NCBI RefSeq assembly: GCF_007655135.1
Contig: NC_045130.1
Coordinates: 6,138,001 to 6,202,000 of the forward strand
Length of the DNA: 64,000 nucleotides
Direction of reading: 5' to 3'
Source: Punica granatum
Lineage: Eukaryota > Streptophyta > Magnoliopsida > Myrtales > Lythraceae
Part shown: positions 22,666 through 35,979 of the stretch, one piece after another
Position numbering within the stretch: position 1 is the stretch's first letter
Layout: every line of letters begins with the position of its first letter
Notes under the pieces: model-generated
The model's database searches: none
Told to the model about the DNA's origin: nothing
What the model saw: the letters and a program-made list of their open reading frames with translations, nothing else
Made by a program: the position numbers and the translations under genes

Positions 22666-23931
22666 ACGTGGTGAACCTTCTTGATAATGCATAATATCCT
22701 TCTCCTCTCTCTTAGATTTATTTATGTATTATTAATGTTTACTTATTTCAATATATATATTATTGTTGTGAGAAAATAGATAGACCCATTGACCTAATGG
22801 AGCTTGAGGGAGACCCATAATGAGCTCTTTGTTTGTTAGCTCTCATATATACATACATATACATTATTATTAGTCGACATCTCTCGTACGTCGTACTCTG
22901 TTTCTGAATCAATTTATAATACTCATAAAATATAATAATAATGATAATGATACTAACTAATTTCTTCGAAATTCCCTATTCATTCTCCCAAATATTCCCT
23001 CTTCTAATATGTCATCACATTTCCTCTCCGGACAATTTTTTGGGTTTTATTATGTCTTTCCCAATCTCACCGCCCAAAGTGTATACTCAGAGGCTGCATT
23101 GACGAATAATCCCTCTTCTCTATAATGTAGCGTTTTCCTGAACCCTAGGCTAATTTAATTAACTTGTAAAATTAAATAAAGAGACAACTAAAATAATAAT
23201 AATAATTTTTTTGAATCAGTGAATAATTATATATATGAGATCCCTAACTCTCTCGCATCTCGGGAAGTAACCCTTTTCTTTATTAGATGCATTCTAGAGA
23301 GGAGATTATTATGACTTGATAATTATTGAGCATTCCTAGAAATGTTTCTTATCGAGAAGTTTCGTATATATGGTGTAGAAATGTGCAGACATGGAAGCCG
23401 AGCTCAAAACGGGATTCCGGTCAGGCCAAAAAGTTAAAAATGTGAAAAATCTATATTTATAAAATAAATTAGTTGAAGATCCGCGCATTACACGAGCAAT
23501 AAATAAATAATTTTTAGTTGCAACTAATTTTATGAAGTAGGTATACACTTTATGCATAAATATGGCTTATGAAAAATCAAACCAATTTGTTTTAGATATA
23601 TCAATAAATTACAACATTTCATTCATATTGGATATAGACAAATTATTTCGATAAATTAATTAACTATGTCCAACAAAATATAAAGTAACTGTATATGGGT
23701 AAAGTAGAATAATCTTTAACAATTATGAACAATAAATCAAACTAAAATGAAAGAAACAAAGGAGGGAAAAATATCAAACATTTATCTTTACAATAAATAA
23801 GAAATATTATGTTAAAGAAAATAAACAATAATATTTTTTTAATTCTCAATATCAAATATCAAAGTAAATTAAAATGCAACAATTTTATAGAAAATTAATT
23901 ATTTTGGGTAAATTATAAAAGATAATTAATA

Positions 23932-25941
23932 CCATAAATTGATTGATATCCTCGTAAAATCCCTAATGAAAATTTAGGCTATCAACTCAAAATCCTAACA
24001 AAATATAAAAAAATGAATCATCTTTTGTATAAGATATTATTATGGCAAAAATCACATTGCGAGGTAGAATCTACCAATCAATCCTTTGCCACTTGAATCT
24101 TGACAGGATGTTAGAAAGCTACAAATAGAGTAAAGAAGAAATAGGAGAGACGACCTTCGTTTGAGAGTATACAAATTGTTATTTTTTATAGAATTCGACC
24201 AACATTAAAAACATACATATAGGCAATTGAAAAGAAAGAATCTAAATTTAATAAAAGGAAACATAATAACCTAAAGTGATTGATATACTTGTAAAATCTC
24301 TAAATCAACTCAAAATCCTAACGAAATATAATAAAATTGAATCCTCTTTTGTATAAGTTATTTTTAAGGAAAGAAGTCCTTTCATTTTGAGGTAGAATCT
24401 ACCGTCGATCCTTTGCCACTTGAATCTTGACCAGATGTTAGGGAGCTTCTAACAGAGTAAAGAAGAAATAGGAGAGACAACCCTTGTTTGAGAATATACG
24501 AATTGTTGTTTTTCATAAATTCGAGCAACATTAAAGACATATATATTGGCAACTGAAAAGAAAGAAACTAAATTTAATAAAAGGAAACATAATATTTAAA
24601 ATTTTATAACTAGATATATGTGATGCCATAAAAATATATGCATAGATGTTGTAAATGTTTCCCCATATACATGTACGTCTTTCAGCATAAGATGTATATA
24701 TACATACAAACATACATACATATATATATATATATGTTAAAAAACATAATTAGTTTTAACGGACATATGTTAAAAATCAATATATTGGATAGTGTATATA
24801 AAATCTATATATTTTATTGCATATTCTTGAGCATTATGCATAAATGTTCATTGGATATATGTGGACAATTTAGGCTATCAACTCAAAATCCTAACGAAAT
24901 ATAAGAAAATTAGATCATGTTTTGTATAAGTTATTCTTATGGAAAGAAGTCATCTCATTGTGAGGTACAATCTACCAGTCGATCCTCTGCCACTTGAATC
25001 TTGACCGAATGTTGGAGAGCTCCAAACAGAGTAAAGAAGAAATAGAAGTGATGACATTCGTTTGAGAATATACGAATTGTTGTTTTTTCATAGAATTAGA
25101 GCAACATTAAAGACATATATATAGGCAATTGAAAAGAAAGAATCTAAATTTAATAAAAGGAAACATAATATTTAAAATTCTATAACAATATATACGTGAT
25201 GCCATGAAAACATATGCATGTGTTGTAATTTTTTGGGTTAATAACAAAAAAAACACAAACTTTTTATATTTTAACATTTCGAGTACGAATTTTTTCCTTA
25301 ACCTAAAAATACACAAACTTTCGATTTGATAAAAATTCTAACACGGTATTAAATTTTCCGTTAATTTGGACGGAATCGAGGTAATAGGGGATGCCAAAGA
25401 CCCCAATCGCTGGGGGGAGGGAGGGTGGGTTAGTGGCCGGAATCGAAACCCCCACCCCCAGAATTCGGAGAACCCTCAAATTGAAGATTCTTCCGATTCC
25501 GGTGGATGGAGCCATAACCCCGGCCATCACCCTCCCGATTGGGGTTGCCGGCGCCCTCTTCTCGATTGGTGTTACCGGTGCTTTCTGTGGTCTCGATTCC
25601 TTCCAAATTAACGAAAAATTTGACGTCGTGCTATAATTGTTATCAAATAGAAAATTTGTGCATTTTTAGATTGAGAAAAAAATTCGTAATAGAATTGTTA
25701 AAATGTGAAATGCTTGTACTTTTTTCGATTATTAACCTTAATTTTTTCCCATATATATGTACATCTCAAAGCATAAGGTGTATATATATATATGTGTGTT
25801 AAGAAACATAATTAGCTTTACCGGACATATGTAAAAAATCAACATATTGGATAGCGTATATAAAATCTATATATTCTATTGCATATTATTGTCTTGGGCA
25901 TTATGCATAGATATTCATTGATTATATGTCGATAATTTATA
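23932..25941. repeat. Tandem array of a ~600-bp AT-rich unit (one partial, two near-full copies)
   Basis: The same ordered blocks recur three times: CAACTCAAAATCCTAAC, GAGGTAGAATCTACC (GAGGTACAATCTACC in copy 3), TTTGCCACTTGAATCTTGAC (one change in copy 3), AGAGTAAAGAAGAAATAG, and TTTAATAAAAGGAAACATAA. Copy 1 is about 23932-24268 and lacks the second half. Copy 2 is about 24269-24870. Copy 3 is about 24871-25941 and is lengthened by an inserted MITE at 25235-25738. Copies 2 and 3 also share GGACATATGT and a TATTGGATAGYGTATATAAAATC block. No long reading frame. Nature unknown: satellite-like or remnants of a repeated element. Confidence 0.8.
25235..25738. mobile_element. Mutator-like MITE, 504 bp, with 9-bp target duplication
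   Basis: It begins GGGTTAATAAC and ends ATTATTAACCT. The terminal ~145 bp on each side are inverted copies (for example TACGAATTTTTTCCTTAACC against the complement of the right arm). TAATTTTTT is duplicated at 25226-25234 and 25739-25747, the 9-bp size made by Mutator-like transposases. The ~215-bp interior is GC-rich with no recognisable gene. The sister tandem-repeat copy at 24652-24660 has TAAATGTTT in the matching place with no insertion, so it shows the empty site. Confidence 0.85.
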
Positions 25942-27728
25942 TGAAAATATTTTTCTGATGAAAGAATGTAAAAATATTCTTAAATATAAATGGTCTATAT
26001 ATTCTACTGCTTAATTAATGATAAAAGAATATAAAAATTTTCTTAATACACAAGTGATGACGTGTCTGTGCGAGAGGGCTTTGTTTTATATTTTTGATGA
26101 TGTGATTACGTAAGACTTTGACTCGCATTTTGTTTTCATATGTATATAGATAGATGAGTTCATTTTTCAATTCGCTTAATTTTAGATCGAATTAGTCAGG
26201 ATCAGCGTTGATTTTTGCATTGGTCTTTTTACGGGGCAGTTACAATGAATTGGAAATCAAGGACATGGAATGAAAAGAATAATTGATAAAAAAGAAGACA
26301 ATGAATTTGCATAGTAAAGTTGTCCTGACCCTATGCCCTTTACGCAAATCAGTAAGTCCCACCGTGGCCACTATAGATCGCAGTCGATAGCAAAAGCAAA
26401 CGGTGTCGTGTTCGATTTGAAGCTCAATGAGAGCAACCAAACCACATGATAACAAAAGATCAGCCCCTTACCCCTTTAATGGAAAGATTCATCAAGCCCT
26501 CCTGAAACGTCTCCATTGAGCATTAAATGTCTCTCATCATTTTTCCTTTTCATTCATCATTTTTCCTTTTCATTCATCATTCCCTTCACAATTTAGTTTG
26601 TTTGCATACTTTGTCATCTATCTGTGCATCTTGTGGCCAAGTATGGCATTATTTACCCCAACCCTTCGAGATGACAAGACGTAATATATAGACATCTCTC
26701 TGGGGTTCAATCGTTTATGTATAAGCTAGCAGGTACTATAGTATAGCTCGTTGTTGAAAATATTTGCGGGCACGAAGCGTGATGTTCACTGTTCACATCC
26801 ATGCTTTGGTTTAGGTTTATGCATTTCACAAAGAAATGATCAACTGATTATTGAAGTTATAAGACGTGAGCATTGTTCGCTTTCCGATATATTGTCGATG
26901 TCGGAAATCAAGGCATAAGTTCGAAAGCAGTGTATCATTTTGTGACTGCCCGAATGTTTCTTTTCCAGTGCCTCAGCTAATGCAATCTAAACTCACTTAT
27001 CGATAGAAACTTACACATGATGTCTCTAATTCGTTCTATGTTAAAAGAACAAACTGGCTAGTTTATATTTTTACGGTTCCTATGACTAAATTTTACAAAG
27101 TGTAGTATTGTAATTCTCGGTTACTTTTTTTTTTTTGGCTGTCGGAAGATGGAAATATCTTTCTTTCCTGTTCCACCACCTTAGTTACACCCATTGGTCA
27201 TTTGCCCATTCCCCCACAGGGGAGGCCTACCTCTAAAATCCAAGTTTTTTTTTTGAATATCTAATTTTAGAGGTCTTATCAATTGCGGGCTAGATATGAA
27301 AAGTCATGTGAAAATTATTAGGTAAAAAATAATAAATTACGTAAAATTCGAAACTGATTAGTTATCTAAGAGGGAAGGAAAACTATGCAGATATGTATAC
27401 TGGCCATAAGCAAACAAAACCTTAGGAATTTAACCGTGCATATCTCGCTAATGATAAGGCAAATCCAACAGTGGTGAATGCCGGCTGATCGAACATATAT
27501 AGAAATATTGCACGATGACGACCACACCATGGATAAGCCCTAAAACTAAATTGAATAAGAACCAGAGGGCTGTACATCTGTTTCTGGGCTACCATATATA
27601 GAAAGGGTTGTGACCGAAATTTTTGGTCCAACTGATTTGACTGTGTTGGGGGAAAAGGTAGCTTCTAGGCGACATAGTGATGAGAAACAACCCTAGTACA
27701 CACAAATACACAAAATATATATCTTGTA

Positions 27729-27765
<37 letters not shown>

Positions 27766-28754
27766 TTATTTATATTGTGCCAACTATTTTTAACTTTAGT
27801 GCAATAATTGAAGTAATGGTGGTTGGTGAAGGGTCAAAAGATGGATGGAAAAAAATGTTGGAGGAGAAAAGCTGTGAGAAATGGAAAAAAAATCAATACG
27901 AAACGGAAAGGAACGAAGCGTCGTCGTTTATATGTACCGGTTTTCCTATATCTTATTAATTGTAAAATTTTTAATACAATTTAATTATGCATTATGTATA
28001 ATATCATTGTATGTGCACACAAATATACAGACATACATTATAATTATAAGATCTCAAGATCGAGGGCTAGATTCCCGGAAGCCATGTGATGTGAGATTAT
28101 AATTAAGCGATCAACATAAATGAGGCCATTAAATGAAGTCCCCTGTGGAAACCTAACTTGGGGCGGGCATATTAACCCCAGAGAAGTAAAGAAAACATAT
28201 TCCCGATTTCATTGACCAATGTATGCATGTCTTGATGTCTTCAAAGGGCTTTCGGGCAATCGATCCGCTGGTCGCATTAACACAAGTCGAGAAGATCAAT
28301 GCTGATGGTTCGTGAGACAAGCCTGGAACATATTGCCTCAATGTGTTTAACCCTCTCCTATAACAATGTTACCTTACTCGTCGGTGGACTTATTTCAAAT
28401 CCTAAACGACATGTATGTTGTGTCGTCACTGGATCATAATTATTTTCTTACTATATCGGTATGATAATATCTGTGTGATCATTTATTAATCTTTTAAGAT
28501 TACATTCTATAAATTACCTATTATGATTAGTTAATATAATCATAGTTAATATCCATGCAGTCCCACGCGCATATGGGAATGAAACAAGATGCAAGACCGA
28601 CACTTCCATTACATGGGACGAGATATTGATGCACACAGATTTGGTGGTGTCCACACAATAAACCTTAATATAATTGCACAACATATAGTAATTAGGTTTT
28701 AAACTGAAATTTTATTTCATAAAAACAATCAAATTATTAAATGTGTAATGGATC

Positions 28755-28796
<42 letters not shown>

Positions 28797-29045
28797 GGAT
28801 AAAAGAGGAATACCACCGTGGGTCCAAAATCTTGGTACATTAACTACAGCCTTATCAGCTGTCATTTTCGACGTTAATGGAGGGAAAATTTCCACTCATG
28901 CAAATGCAATAGCAAGTTTTTCTTTGTTCCCGATCCCACTTTGTACCCGACACTGTAATGGATGTATCGAACAAAGGCACGCAGGCAGGAAGACCTCTCT
29001 ATGTCTCTCTCTTACATTTCACTCGATGATGGTGATGATATATAT
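25942..29045. other. Intergenic DNA, no gene
   Basis: AT-rich spacer with TA and GT microsatellites (27730-27765, 28755-28795) and a short direct repeat of CATCATTTTTCCTTTTCATT at about 26535-26575. No coding signal beyond short chance frames. Confidence 0.5.
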
Positions 29046-29055
29046 TTAATAAAAT

Positions 29056-29512
29056 GGGTAATTATACTGGTGGTCCAAAAAGTTTCACTAATGTATCAAG
29101 TTGGTTCAAAAAGTTTTTTTTGTTACTTGATGGTACAAAATGTTTCAAAAGTATAATATGATAGTACAAACCGTTATCTCACCATTGACACTGTCAGGCG
29201 AAGCTGACGTGGCCGAAACGTGACCGACACGTGCCTCTGATATGTTTTTAGGAGTTACTGGAACGTTACATGATGGTTCAAACTCTTTTAAAGTTGTCAC
29301 TTAATGGTCCAAAATGTTTTACAGATGTAATATAATGATACAAAATATTTCTTTAATTAACTTAAAGGTCCACCTATGTCAATGGCGAGATAACGGTTTG
29401 TACTATCATGTTACAACTTTAAAACATTTTGTACAATCAAATAGCAAAAAAAACTTTTTAGACTAATCTGATATATTATTAAAACTTTTTGGACCACCAA
29501 TGTAATTTACCC
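29056..29512. mobile_element. MITE, 457 bp, with 10-bp target duplication
   Basis: It starts GGGTAATTATACTGGTGGTC and ends in the complement of GGGTAAATTACATTGGTGGTC. The terminal inverted repeats are about 145 bp and include CCAAAAAGTTT and GATAGTACAAACCGTTATCTC in both arms. TTAATAAAAT flanks both sides (29046-29055 and 29513-29522). The short GC-rich centre contains CGTGACCGACACGTG. TIR length and duplication of 9-10 bp point to a Mutator-like origin. No coding capacity. Confidence 0.85.
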
Positions 29513-29522
29513 TTAATAAAAT

Positions 29523-32125
29523 CAAACCAAATGAGACTTTTGGTGATTCCCAGGAACTCAATATGGCTTTAGGGAAAGTCGTTTTCTTTCTTCTTCCTTT
29601 TGGTGACATATTTGTAATGCTTTCATTTCCATCAAAAAGTGACCACCATGCCATGCAATATATAAAGCATACATATCCCCTTTCTCTAAAGTTATATATC
29701 CATCTCGATTCTTAATCTCTCTCTCTCCCTCTCCCTATCTCTCTTCCTTGTATATATTGATTTATTTTCTTTGTTTTGGTGAAATGGATATCATATATAT
29801 ATATATATAATCGGTCTTTTACCTTCTTTGCAGAATTGAAATTAAAATGGTTTTATTACTAAAAGTGTATGTGACTAGGGAAAACCGACAACCAAGTAGG
29901 GATTACTGATTACTCTCAGCTATTAGAATAAAAATATATATCACGTAGTCTCATGAAAAAAAGACAATAAGATGGTCCTGGATAGTTATATATCTACATA
30001 TGAGTATTAATATAATAAAGGGGTATGCATAAACTTTTGGCTTGTTGGAGAAATCACCAAGAATTACCCTATGGAAAAAGGTTTAAGATGAAATTAGGGC
30101 AAATTATATCTTCACGTGCCATTGAAATTATTACTGGACAAAGTGAAAAATGCCCTATTTTAATTTTTTTTGTCCCTCGCCCCTTTCATTTGGGACCGAT
30201 TTGTTTAAATTCATCCCCAAACAGCTGGAACACTTCATAAGACTATATGAAATCCATTTTTGGTAGAACAGGTCATCTTTTTAATATATTTCCGCCTTAT
30301 TTTGTAAAGGAAACACATTATCTAATAATAATGATGATGATGAAAAAAATTAGGGGCTTATTATTGCATATCGAAGGTTCTCCTTTTATTTATTTTTTAT
30401 TTTTTTATTTTTTGCCAAGTGAAATCCTTTATGATTACCCTAGACAGATAATATACATCTGTATAGCTAACCTGAGTACATGTGAAACCAGACACACAAC
30501 CTTGCGTAATTCCCGGTTGTGTACCCCACGCTCACACCTCATTCGGATGTAACATATGAACAACATAAACCAAAGGAGGCTATGCCATAAAAATCCTTTT
30601 ATTAAATCATTTTGTGGTTAAAATATTTACAGTATCCGCGATACAACATCTATATATATATATATATATCGAAATGAACTTAGGATCGCATAGAGGATTT
30701 TAACTGTGGAGCTAGCTATGATGCCAGCCAAGAGTTGTTGCGTTAGCGGTAACAATATGTCTACATCGTTGAAATTACGATCTCCAAAGATAAAGCGATC
30801 CAGTTAATTTAAAAGGACGAATGTCAACTATATTTATATGATGCAGTTCGATGATGAAAATACAGATTATCGGCCTGTAAAAACCTTTCTTTTATATATA
30901 TATATATAGAACAAGATATAAATTGCATGAATGTTTATAATGATGTAGGACAACTAAGAAGAAGGCTGAATTATATATTGTCGCCACGACTAAGAATTTA
31001 CTTCATTTTCGTAGTATTTTAAGCTGAGGTTCTGAGAATATTGGATCGCGTTGAAGTTTCGGAGAATTAATTTGAATTTTGTACGGGGGCAGTGCATGGT
31101 GGTAAAGATCGTAGCAGGGAAGGGGCATATGTATGTCAGTGGAACCCGTGACGAATAGTACTATTGCTCTCAAGTCACGTGGCTATTTCTTGCTACATCA
31201 CCTGACAACGGCACTAAAGTCAATTCGGTCCGGCCTTTTCGTAACATTAGTAATTGTTCATCAAAACAAAATTAGAAAATTAGGATTCACAAAACCCCAA
31301 TTATTGCTCTAAGTTATATAAAGGATTACGAAATTGATTGACAGCTATATATGGTTTTTTCCCGGTCATTCTAATCAATAGTACTCAAGAAATGTTATAC
31401 ATTTTATGAAGTCACGAAATGTACCAGTATTTGATCCATAATATTCCCGATTTCCCATTCCCTTCCCTTTTCTGCTACGCCATGGGTCTCCAGTGTACTA
31501 AAATTCAAAAGAAAAAGGTCATGGATATTTTAGTCTTCCTTTTTTTAGGGGCTATTATACCTTGTTAACTAAGTTTAATAGTGCATGTTGTCTTCTGATC
31601 TAACCAGTTTAAGGGTGCATTGTGGGATGTTTTCTGAAAAGACAAGGAAAAGAAAAAAAGCAAGATATTGAAGGAAAAATAATGTAGAACAAAGGATCTT
31701 TACTTGTTTTATATTTAAGAAAGGAAGGTGTGTCTTTGACAACTGATTTAAGCTCCATCACACTTCAAAATGATATGATATGATATGATACATATATATA
31801 TACATATATGCTCAAAATCAACCAGATCATTCCTATATACAGTACATAAGATATATAGGGCAAATGGGTCTTCATGCCAGCGAATGTTTCATCGATTCCA
31901 AGACAGGTATAGAACATACTCACAATAAGTCCACATTCAGTTGGGACCACACCTAATTAAATTTGGACTCTAGCTATATAATAAATCTGTGATTATCTCT
32001 CATTTATATATTTATTATCAATTCCAATGACATCTCTTAGCAAAAAAGTACATAAGTGCCAAAAAATGAACCTCGAAATGATATATGAACCTTGGTGGCT
32101 TTCAATAAACTAAGAATATGTTGAT

Positions 32126-32156
<31 letters not shown>

Positions 32157-35100
32157 GAAGCCCATGGATCCCTTTTCCAACTTTCGCTCCGACAGTACGT
32201 ATTAATTTAGCGGCTCGAATAGACTTGACTAAGTCGAATGAGCTTTTCATTAGCCGGTACGGTTTAGGGCCGAAAATGGACCATGCAATTAATTGGCTTT
32301 TCTCAGTGTTAGCGAAAAACGAAAAAGAAAATCAGAAAAAAAAGAATTGCAAAAGCTTTTCACGCCCATTGATTATTTTGGGGAGTTTGTCTAGATCACA
32401 ACCTCGCGACCGCACACACTAATCAACAGATGAAATCGATCTGATTGGGAAAAAACTGTTAAGTAAGATCTAAAAGAGAAGAGAGTTATTCAGTGAAACA
32501 TGGAGAGAGGGATCGGCGTCTTTAATGCGGGAAGAGCGAGTTAACAATGCTGACAGAAAGAGGGGTTTTCATGCAAATACATAATGGGGGAAACGAGAGG
32601 GCGGGGGGATCCCACTGCCACGGTCAGAATGTTATATTATATATATACAAAGGCATTAAGGCATAGTCTGCAACGGGGCACTGATGGAGCACAGAGTTTG
32701 TACACTTTTTTACGGTTGACATTTACAGATACTGAGAGACTGGAGGAGGGGAGGAGGGGGAAACCCTAACCCTAGCTAGCAAGCAAGCGAGCATGGCCCG
32801 GTCACCCATACATACACCAAAAAAAAAAGGGAGAGTGAAAAATAATAAAATACAAGATGAAAGTGAGCAATAAATGCAAAGAGAGAGGGGGTGACAGTAC
32901 TCTTTTGGCAGTCACTCAGCAGAAAAGACGGGATATTGTGAAGTGAGAGAGAAGGAGAAAAGGCAAAATCATTTTGTAATCGATTGCTTTATGATTGAGT
33001 CTCGGTTGAATAAATCTCTTTTTTCTTTTCCATATAGAAAAAGAAAAAGGTAATAAAAAAGGGTTTGTTTTTGAACTTTCTTTTTCTCTGAGAGGACAGA
33101 CCAGGTAAGAACCAACCACTGTTTCTTCTTTGGAGGATGTATATGATATGATATATTGATCCATGAGGTCAGTCATGCATGCATGCCACTGATATTATCC
33201 CCATGCATGTCAGTCATGATCATGCATATGCATGCATGCATGCATGAACTCTCCCCATTTACCGGGCTTCCCTAAATCCTAAGTACTTAGCATAGTTTCG
33301 GCCGTTTAGGCCGCCGGACTTGCTACATACGTATGTCATTTGGCTTCCTTAGCAGTTGCAGACTTCCAAATACATGGAGAAGATAAATATGGCACTCATT
33401 ACTCTCTTGTTGCTTCTCTATTGCTTACTCCTTAGCTTAGGTTGCATGACTTGGAGATCGTTGGACTTCAGATACATAAGATAAAGTCGTGTCAACACAC
33501 ACATGATTAACTCGGTCTGAAATTGTATCATATGGGATTGCATGATGGGGAACGAATGAATGGTAATGGATGAATGAATTAGCATTCCTCAAATGAAGGG
33601 GGGAATAGGATGTGTGTGTGTGAATTGTGACTGAGCCTTCACATCATGCGCCTTGAAAAGGCCAATACATAGCAGAAGGAGAGTCTCTCTGACAATTGTC
33701 ATTCACGAAAGGCGACGACCGGCCCCCACCCTATCTGTCTGATCAGTGGGCCCCTCTCCTTCCTCTCCCTCCTCCTTAATATTCATCACTGTGTTCTGTG
33801 GACCAACTTCCATTTCCTATAGTTAAATTAAACATAAATTATAATCACAAATCCATTTATTTGATATACATATATATAAATATATATCAATTCAATATCC
33901 ATCTCCTCCCATTAATTGATCAAGTCTAAGTTGTATGCCAATGTTAACTCATAGTCGACTCTCTTACTTCGCACCACCACGTCATCCTTTTCAAAATTTC
34001 ATTAATATGGCCCGTTAAAACGCTAAATTCGTTTCAAAGATTAATTGACAACCGGTTCCAAGTTGTCTTGCTATATAATCTTCCAAGCAAAGTCAAAGAT
34101 ACAGGATATGCAAACATAATCTGCCGCAAAGGAATGGAATTTTTGCGTTTGTTTTTGGACACATGTAATCATGATACACGTCGAAATTCTTTTGAATGTT
34201 TGTGTCTATGGATCTGCATATATATGTTTGTGTGTGTGTGCATGCATATCGCAAGGAAACAGCTTATCATCTTTTGTACCCAAAAGGAGAGAAAAGGGAA
34301 AGAGACAGGTTGGGGCAAGTAGAAGAAAAGAAGGGGACCATAGAGTTGACTTTTGAGGTATGAAATGGACCCGAAATCGATAGAATTGGACGTCCTCGTT
34401 TTGTCACTTCAAATTCCTCTCCTAATTATTAATTTGACATCCCTCTCCAGAGGTAATTAATAATACCGGTGAATGCATTGGCCTCATTGATATTGCTTAG
34501 GTCGGCCTACAAATTTCGTTGATCGATCGATACATACTTATAACCAGGTTTGCTGTGAGATCGCTCGATGGGCTAGTCAATTTGATTCAGATGGAGAAAA
34601 AGGAGAAGAACTACGAATGGATCGGCCAGCAGTTGGACTGCAGATCCTCAATCGACTTCGAGCCCAACAAGTGTCGAGTCCAAGAAGTTTTTCTGGCCCA
34701 AGATCTCGAGTTCTGGAGGCCCAACAAAGACTCTTATCTCTCGGCCCACAATTCACTCATTAAAATCATAGAAATGAGGAAACGAGGCTCATTTTCTAAG
34801 CCCTCTCAAAATGAAATAAATAGTGTTTCTACCATCCCCCAACATTTGATCTGAGGCAAATGAATGACCGGCTGCGACCAATCGATGCGCACATTCCTCG
34901 GCAATCAACACGATTCCCTTTGAGCTTCAGGGGAATCGCGCATTTTGACTATCTCGGCAGCTGTTAGCTGGTCCGGTGCTTCCCGTATAAGGGGCCTCTC
35001 TCTGACGTGCACAACTTAGATGGATTAAAAAGGATGAGCCAAGCGGTCCGACCACCCGAGCAGGCTGCCTGGCTGCCTGTCTTCAAGTATGAGCTACTTG

Positions 35101-35465
35101 ATATGAATTTGGAGGGAACTTATAGTTATAGACCTCCAATCTAGCATGGTGTAATGTTTGGATGTAAATCTGAGGTGCGTGGCTCTGCGTCTATCTTGAA
35201 AGGAAGAGTACATAGATGTCCATTGCATCTCATCTCATCCCATCCAATCTCTAAAGCCCATACATGGCCCAAAGAGGCCCCAAGTTATGCTGGACTTCAG
35301 AGGCTCGTCAGAAGCATCGAATCTCTCCGACGGTGCCCCCGATTTACGAGAATTACCATTACGGTTAAATGTTAATTAATCTACTATTCATGTTTAAACT
35401 ACACTATTTATATCTAGAATACCTCTTAATAAAGTCTCTTTTAATTCTTAACTATCTGGAATCTC
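29523..35465. other. Intergenic DNA, no gene
   Basis: About 6 kb without a supportable gene. Contents: TA microsatellites (for example 29797-29810, 30650-30670, 32129-32147), a GA-rich stretch with AAACCCTAACCCTAG at 32761-32775, a cluster of CATGCATG palindromes at 33174-33246, and scattered short frames of random composition. Confidence 0.5.
33174..33246. repeat. CATGCATG palindrome cluster (RY-like)
   Basis: Several CATGCA/TGCATG motifs lie within about 75 bp, ending in a continuous run of CATGCATGCATGCATG. CATGCA is the RY element bound by B3-domain factors in seed genes, but the run may simply be a tetranucleotide microsatellite. Confidence 0.6.
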
Positions 35466-35468
35466 ATG

Positions 35469-35700
35469 CCTTGTTTGGTTTGTGAGTATAATTTTAAAAT
35501 TACAACTTTAACCTAATTATACCCACAACAAAACAAAATAACTCATACAAAGTCAAAGAGCGAGCCCCATTTATACCACTTTTTTCCACAGCAAAACAAT
35601 ATAATTTATATAAAGTCAAATGGTGGGTCCCATTTATATCACTCTTTTTCAAAATCAAAATCTGATTTTAAAATTCTACTATGAAACCAAATGCAGCGTC
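35469..35700. mobile_element. hAT-like MITE
   Basis: The ends form an imperfect inverted pair: TGTTTGGTTTGTGAG..ATTTTAAAAT on the left and, complemented on the right, GCATTTGGTTTCATAG..ATTTTAAAAT. The inside holds two direct sub-repeats (CAAAACAA, TACAAAGTCAAA). The TTTGGTTT terminus is common in plant hAT-type MITEs. Target duplication not resolved. Confidence 0.5.
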
Positions 35701-35956
35701 AATCTCTTGCTAGCTGTAAGCCTTTAATTAAATTCTTTGGGCCCATCTAACAGCCGAACTTTTGGTTGCAAGCCCATAAAATAAAATAAAACGATTCGCG
35801 ATTTCGATTCTTATTAGTGATGGTGATACTATTATTTTCTTGTGTTAGGTGGTTAAACTCCTTTGTAGCTGAAATGAAATGAAATAATATAAAATCAGGG
35901 GAAAACAAGTAATAAAAATATAAAAATTGAAGGATGAAAAACCGAAAAAGAAGGTT

Positions 35957-35979
35957 GGGGGGGGGGGGGGGGGGGGGGG
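35957..35979 (+). repeat. Poly-G tract (23 G)
   Basis: An unbroken run of G. Length may be inexact because such runs are hard to sequence. Confidence 0.85.

Larger units (their letters stand above)
20987..23930. other. KAN1 upstream region
   Basis: No second gene. The first few hundred bases are the KAN1 leader and promoter. It holds two long GA tracts, a SINE-like copy near 21500-21640, and a MITE-like inverted pair near 22470-22665. Open frames here are microsatellite artefacts. Confidence 0.5.

Noticed and set aside
35066..35080. Stretch similar to miR160 (TGCCTGGCTGCCTGT)
   Set aside because: Mismatches in the mature region and no complementary arm found nearby to form a precursor hairpin.
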